Source of the DNA: a virus | Virus record (IMG/VR): IMGVR_UViG_3300025483_000072 | Coordinates: 1 to 24,478 of that record | Reading direction: 5' to 3' (one strand) | DNA length: 24,478 nt | Shown: positions 22,012 to 24,478 of the stretch, piece after piece | How the letters are laid out: every line of letters begins with the position of its first letter | Position numbering within the stretch: position 1 is the first letter of the stretch | The notes under the pieces: model-generated | Seen by the model: the letters and a program-made list of their open reading frames with translations, nothing else | What the model was told of the DNA's origin: nothing | Databases searched by the model: none | Translations under genes and position numbers: made by a program

Positions 22012-22251
22012 TCATAGCATACTATTTTCTCTTAAATACTGCACAGTTTCTGTACATCCACCAAGATTTCGACCATTACATTGAACCTGAGGGAATGTAG
22101 ATCCTGATCCAAACCTTTCGTAGAACTGTTCACGAGTATAATCTCGATCAAGTTTGTAGACGACATGTTTCAGTTCTTTTAATTGAAGAACCTGCTCAAT
22201 CTTGGTACAGAAAGGACATCCGTCTTTGGAATAAACGATAAAACTATTCAT
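22012..22251 (-). CDS. nrdC: Glutaredoxin
   Basis: The 79-aa protein has the glutaredoxin active site Cys12-Pro-Phe-Cys15 in SKDGCPFCTKIE, the cis-proline loop TFPQV (52-56) and the glutathione-site motif GGCTE (64-68). This class reduces disulphides with glutathione as donor and in T4-like phages feeds electrons to the phage ribonucleotide reductase, which supports dNTP supply. It overlaps the 47-aa gene upstream by eight bases. The symbol follows T4-like cyanophage practice and is a functional, not strict sequence, equivalence. Confidence 0.88.
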   Translation of the reverse strand: MNSFIVYSKDGCPFCTKIEQVLQLKELKHVVYKLDRDYTREQFYERFGSGSTFPQVQCNGRNLGGCTETVQYLRENSML

Positions 22252-22387
22252 TTGTTGTTTTTGCTTGTTGAATTACACGACCATAGGAACGCATCCTCCT
22301 ACGTTCTCCAGGAGGACGAGTAGGAATGGCAGCTGGTTCCATGTCACGATGACCACGTTTGCGATTGCGTTTGGATTGCTCAGGCAT
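22244..22387 (-). CDS. Small arginine-rich protein, 47 aa
   Basis: The frame opens MPEQSKRNRKRGHRDMEP and ends RVIQQAKTTNE. GGAGG lies five nt before the ATG (spacer ATCT plus one base), a near-perfect ribosome site. About a third of the residues are Arg/Lys/His, with two basic clusters (RNRKRGHR and RRRMR), so nucleic-acid binding is possible. No family is recognised. It overlaps the glutaredoxin start by eight bases, which suggests the two are translated together. Confidence 0.65.
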   Translation of the reverse strand: MPEQSKRNRKRGHRDMEPAAIPTRPPGERRRMRSYGRVIQQAKTTNE

Positions 22388-22404
22388 AGATCCTCCTTGA
22401 TTAC

Positions 22405-22435
22405 CTTAGTATCTTAGCATAAAAAAAGAGGGGTT
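22405..22435 (-). promoter_or_regulatory. Possible sigma70-type promoter before the 47-aa gene
   Basis: The minus strand reads TTGCAA, 17 nt, TAAGAT, followed by the 47-aa gene. The -35-like box lies within the terminator stem of the preceding gene, so the same bases may serve both. The boxes are partial matches, and this call is weak. Confidence 0.3.
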
Positions 22436-22445
22436 GCAACCCCTC
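22421..22445 (-). terminator. Intrinsic terminator after the outer-membrane-like gene
   Basis: The perfect palindrome GAGGGGTTGCAACCCCTC (22428-22445) is followed on the minus strand by seven T's (22421-22427). It ends the late transcript of the gene at 22473. Confidence 0.9.
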
Positions 22446-22472
22446 CGAAACTCTAGAGTTTAGTTTGTTGTA

Positions 22473-22844
22473 TCAGAAGGAATACTTCAGACCCAACTTG
22501 GTTCCATAACCACGGTCGATATCACTGTCACCAGAACCGACGAATGAAACCTCACCATACGCACCCAGTGCATCTGTCAGTGCAAGACCGAGACCAGCCT
22601 TACCAGAAGGCACGGTGTCACTTTCAGCACCATCAGGGGAGACTACAGTAGCTCCTCCTTGAACGTAGTAAGATGCGTTCTCACCCAGAGCACCTTCGTA
22701 ACCCACGTGCAGGTCTGTGGCGGTTCCAGAGTAGTCCGATCCCGTCCAACCTGAGTTTGCTTCGACGTTGACGTAGGGACCTGCAAAGGCAGCCCCAGCG
22801 GACATGGACAGAGCAGCAGCAGATGCGAATACAGATTTGATCAT
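22473..22844 (-). CDS. Small outer-membrane-beta-barrel-like protein
   Basis: Of 123 aa, residues 1-21 are a signal peptide (MIKSVFASAAALSMSAGAAFA) with cleavage before GPYVN. The mature ~100 residues alternate polar and hydrophobic positions in beta strands (YVNVEANSGWTG, DLHVGYEGALG, SYYVQGGATVV, GKAGLGLALTDALGAYGEVSFV) and end in LGLKYSF, with the C-terminal phenylalanine typical of outer-membrane barrels. Similar small proteins occur in cyanophages; their role is unknown, and superinfection exclusion or envelope change are only guesses. AAAGG lies 9-10 nt before the ATG. It is transcribed alone, from a late promoter to its own terminator. Confidence 0.75.
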   Translation of the reverse strand: MIKSVFASAAALSMSAGAAFAGPYVNVEANSGWTGSDYSGTATDLHVGYEGALGENASYYVQGGATVVSPDGAESDTVPSGKAGLGLALTDALGAYGEVSFVGSGDSDIDRGYGTKLGLKYSF

Positions 22845-22936
22845 TGTTGTTTACCTTTAAGTATATCTCGTGGAGTATCCCACGGATGGAAGAAGACTCG
22901 ACTTGTCTTCGTAATAAAACATTACATAAATGTAAT
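22845..22936 (-). promoter_or_regulatory. Hairpin-rich 5' leader of the outer-membrane-like gene
   Basis: The predicted late transcript starts near 22937. Its leader holds three inverted repeats in a row: ATTACA/TGTAAT (22921-22936) at the very 5' end, GAAGAC/GTCTTC (22892-22910), and CGTGG/CCACG (22869-22884). A 5'-terminal hairpin often protects mRNA from decay; the pairing is seen, the role inferred. Confidence 0.45.
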
Positions 22937-22943
22937 GACTGAG

Positions 22944-22951
22944 TATTTATA
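22944..22951 (-). promoter_or_regulatory. T4-type late promoter for the outer-membrane-like gene
   Basis: An exact TATAAATA on the minus strand, in non-coding DNA between tRNA-Ser and the gene at 22473, 100 bases upstream of its start. Confidence 0.75.
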
Positions 22952-22975
22952 CACGTTAGAATTTAAAGTGTATAA

Positions 22976-23060
22976 CGGAGAGAGTGAGATTTGAACTCAC
23001 GGATGCTTTCACATCGCTGGTTTTCAAGACCAGTGCCATAAACCACTCGACCACCTCTCC
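22976..23060 (-). tRNA. tRNA-Ser (anticodon UGA)
   Basis: The minus strand forms a class II tRNA: acceptor GGAGAGG/TCTCTCC, anticodon stem CTGGT/ACCAG with loop CTTGAAA (anticodon TGA), a long variable arm (GATGTGAAAGCATC) and T arm with GTTCAAATC. The discriminator is G, as usual for serine, and no CCA is encoded. It decodes UCA. Confidence 0.93.
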
Positions 23061-23095
23061 AACAGAATCTATTATAAGGGAAGTAGATTCTTTTG

Positions 23096-23197
23096 TCAAC
23101 CCTCTTCCCAAGTAGGGGGATTGTACTTAAGGAACTCAAAGAATGTCATCTTCATTTCCTTGTGAGTCATCCCGCAGTTCGTTGCTGCTTTCGGCAA
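23096..23197 (-). CDS. Possible 33-aa overlapping protein or frameshifted tail
   Basis: In the +1 frame relative to the end of the 115-aa gene, a stretch ATWNLPKAATNCGMTHKEMKMTFFEFLKYNPPTWEEG reads like a genuine small helical protein (amphipathic, well composed), while the part of the same open frame further upstream does not. There is no ATG at its head: TTG at 23197 or ATG at 23170 would have to be used, or a +1 frameshift from the overlapping gene. It continues 40 bases past that gene's stop. Uncertain. Confidence 0.3.
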   Translation of the reverse strand: MPKAATNCGMTHKEMKMTFFEFLKYNPPTWEEG

Positions 23198-23483
23198 GTT
23201 CCATGTCGCCGTAAAGAGATTCGTATTGGATTCTAAGACCTTCTGGGGTGTAGTTTTTACTACGGTCGATTCTTCCAATTTCACCGAAGATTGATTTCTT
23301 ATTCTTCTGGTATTGTCTGACCTTTTTGTGTGCGACATGCTTATCTGTGTTCTTATGGACAATGTTCTTGAGATCTTGAAGTTCTCTCTTCATCTCGTTT
23401 AGACGAAAGTCTGCACGAGCATGACGACGGATTGCTTCTGCCTCATCATTTTCTACACTGTCCCAATCAGTTGGTTTTACCAT
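23136..23483 (-). CDS. Hypothetical charged helical protein, 115 aa
   Basis: It begins MVKPTDWDSVENDEAEAIRRHARADFRL, with a long coiled-coil-like helix (RLNEMKRELQDLKNIVHKNTDKHVAHKK, about 27-54), a basic middle and an acidic, glutamine/asparagine-rich tail. No family is recognised. AGGAA lies just before the ATG. It overlaps the 44-aa gene by 17 bases and follows talC in the same operon. The 3' part is overlapped by a second open frame. Confidence 0.6.
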   Translation of the reverse strand: MVKPTDWDSVENDEAEAIRRHARADFRLNEMKRELQDLKNIVHKNTDKHVAHKKVRQYQKNKKSIFGEIGRIDRSKNYTPEGLRIQYESLYGDMELAESSNELRDDSQGNEDDIL

Positions 23484-23601
23484 ACTTCCTAATAAACTCT
23501 CTTAATTCAGGTGTCTCTTCCCACTCCCAGACTTGGTTGTGGTTTTCATCTTTCTTGTTAACGACCATTTGCCTTTTCGTGGAAACAGTACGAAGTTTCA
23601 T
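23467..23601 (-). CDS. Hypothetical protein, 44 aa, between talC and the 115-aa gene
   Basis: It begins MKLRTVSTKRQMVVNKKDE, with a central NQVWEWEETPELREF segment and end RKYGKTN. GGAG lies eight nt upstream of the ATG. The start overlaps the talC stop (ATGA) and its stop lies 17 bases inside the next gene, an arrangement typical of translationally coupled phage genes. No family or function is recognised. Confidence 0.6.
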   Translation of the reverse strand: MKLRTVSTKRQMVVNKKDENHNQVWEWEETPELREFIRKYGKTN

Positions 23602-24257
23602 CGGATTTTCTCCTGTAGTTCAGCCCAATCTTTGTCGAAGAGTTCTAGACCCTTATCCGTAAGAATGTGGTTATACATTTTATTATACACTGAAAATGGC
23701 ATAGTAGCAACATCTGCACCATGTCTAAATGAATCTATAACATGCTTTACATTACGAATAGATGCAGATAAGACTTGGCAATCAATGAGATGTCCATCAA
23801 AGATCTCTGAGATCTCTTTGATTAGAGTAATGCCATCAAATGATTGGTCGTCAACTCTACCCACGAAAGGTGAAACATAAGTAGCACCTGCTTTGGAAGC
23901 AACGATTGCTTGTGCTGCTGAGAAGACAAGAGTAACATTAACAGTTCTACCAAGATCTGTCAAGTATCTACATGCCTTCAGTCCCTCAAACGACATGGGG
24001 ACTTTGATAGTAATGTTCTTAGCATGATTGATATAGGGTTGTGCCTGCTCTAGCATCTCTTCATGCCGTCCACCGACAACCTCTGCAGAGATAGATGCAG
24101 TCTCAGGGAACAGATCAGAAATCCTCTTGATAACTTCTACTGGATCTTTCTTCTGCTTACACATCAGTGTAGGATTAGTAGTCACACCATCGATGAATCC
24201 TAACTTCGCAACCTCTTCAATTTCGTAGAAGTCCGAAGAGTCTAAAAAGATTTTCAT
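23598..24257 (-). CDS. talC: TalC-type transaldolase (auxiliary metabolic gene)
   Basis: The 219-aa protein is a complete short-form (MipB/TalC) transaldolase: MKIFLDSSDFYEIEEVAKLG, DGVTTNPTLM, SAEVVGG, the Schiff-base Lys85 in NITIKVPMSFEGLKA, VNVTLVFSAAQAIVASKAGATYVSPFVGR, and a C-terminal GADVATMPFSVYNKM. It interconverts sugar phosphates of the pentose phosphate pathway. In cyanophages this gene is known to help redirect host carbon flow from the Calvin cycle toward NADPH and nucleotide precursors. That fits with thyX and the glutaredoxin nearby. It follows a terminator, so it starts a new unit; a TATAAT lies about 20-25 bases before the ATG but has no good -35. Confidence 0.95.
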   Translation of the reverse strand: MKIFLDSSDFYEIEEVAKLGFIDGVTTNPTLMCKQKKDPVEVIKRISDLFPETASISAEVVGGRHEEMLEQAQPYINHAKNITIKVPMSFEGLKACRYLTDLGRTVNVTLVFSAAQAIVASKAGATYVSPFVGRVDDQSFDGITLIKEISEIFDGHLIDCQVLSASIRNVKHVIDSFRHGADVATMPFSVYNKMYNHILTDKGLELFDKDWAELQEKIR

Positions 24258-24289
24258 TTATATAGTTTGAAGTCTCATTATATATTAGC

Positions 24290-24317
24290 AAAAAAGAAGG
24301 GGTATGTAAACCCCTTC
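24290..24317 (-). terminator. Intrinsic terminator after the DUF4278-like gene
   Basis: On the minus strand the stem GAAGGGG/CCCCTTC (24296-24302 with 24311-24317, 8-nt loop) is followed by six T's (24290-24295). It separates the gene at the right edge from talC. Confidence 0.85.
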
Positions 24318-24339
24318 CTAAAATTTTAAAGTAAGTTGA

Positions 24340-24478
24340 TCACTTAGTGTAGGTCTTCCCACGATAGCAAAATGTGCCATGGGTTTCCTTGGATTCTACA
24401 CAACGTGTAGTATACTCAACACCACGATATGAAGTGTGGGTAATCTGTGCGTCGTGAAGTGCAGATGCTTTGTTGATC
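24340..24478 (-). CDS. DUF4278-like protein, C-terminal part (runs off the window)
   Basis: The last 45 residues are visible, ending CYRGKTYTK. They contain HTSYRGVEYTTRCVES and GTFCYRGKTYTK, two copies of the YRGxxY pattern of DUF4278, a small family of unknown function frequent in cyanobacteria and their phages. The N-terminus is beyond the right edge. A terminator follows 23 bases after the stop. Confidence 0.6.
   Translation of the reverse strand, partial: INKASALHDAQITHTSYRGVEYTTRCVESKETHGTFCYRGKTYTK

Noticed and set aside
23198-23362. Upstream part of the 88-codon frame ending at 23096
   Set aside because: Its translation has no protein-like character and overlaps the well-formed 115-aa gene; only the last ~35 codons look meaningful.

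Overview
This window is part of a T4-like cyanophage (myovirus infecting marine Synechococcus or Prochlorococcus). The evidence is a T4-type baseplate and head-completion gene set next to the T4-like replication and late-transcription genes gp32, gp33 and RNase H, together with genes typical of cyanophages: phoH, thyX, a talC-type transaldolase, a DUF1825-like protein, a DUF4278-like protein and a small outer-membrane-like protein. The DNA is AT-rich and very tightly packed. Adjacent genes commonly touch or overlap by 1-14 bases, and almost everything is on the minus strand. I cannot name the strain.

Reading down the minus strand from the right end: (1) 24478-22012 is an auxiliary block. It holds the end of a DUF4278-like gene, the operon talC - 44-aa gene - 115-aa gene, tRNA-Ser(UGA), a late-promoter-driven outer-membrane-like protein, and a 47-aa basic protein overlapping a glutaredoxin. 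(2) 21972-15603 is a replication and nucleotide block: a small membrane protein, RNase H/5'-exonuclease, a DUF6433-like protein, two small proteins, ThyX, an FmdB-like protein, PhoH, a RecB-family nuclease, gp33 (late co-activator), a DUF1825-like protein in the place of T4 gp59, gp32 with its own consensus promoter, and a histidine-rich secreted protein. (3) 15528-13946 is the only plus-strand stretch, gp48 then gp53. It faces gp32 across a bidirectional terminator and is divergent from gp4. (4) 13920-950 is the tail/baseplate operon: gp4, an unknown protein, a tube-like protein, gp26, a gp51-like tail-assembly-chaperone ORF, two tape-measure-like proteins of about 1000 aa that carry different cell-wall hydrolase domains (an amidase and a lysozyme/transglycosylase-like domain), a gp27-like hub protein, a small unknown protein, and a gp5-like hub/spike protein. 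(5) 893-1 holds three small genes under a strong sigma70-type promoter, a truncated tRNA-Thr-like copy, an intact tRNA-Thr(UGU) and a structured 3' trailer.

The most noteworthy signal is at the end of gp26. A textbook -1 slippery heptamer, T TTT TTC, is read in the correct frame. It has a Shine-Dalgarno-like GAGGG 9 nt upstream and a small hairpin 4 nt downstream, and the -1 frame runs straight into the 65-aa chaperone-like ORF. This is the layout of the lambda G/GT tail-assembly-chaperone frameshift, and it sits just upstream of the two tape-measure-like genes. The tail operon also appears to have moved peptidoglycan-degrading activity out of gp5 into these two tandem paralogues. Early (sigma70, TTGACA-17-TATAAT type) and late (TATAAATA type) promoters occur in tandem or overlapping before gp5 and gp32, in keeping with the gp33 encoded in the same window.
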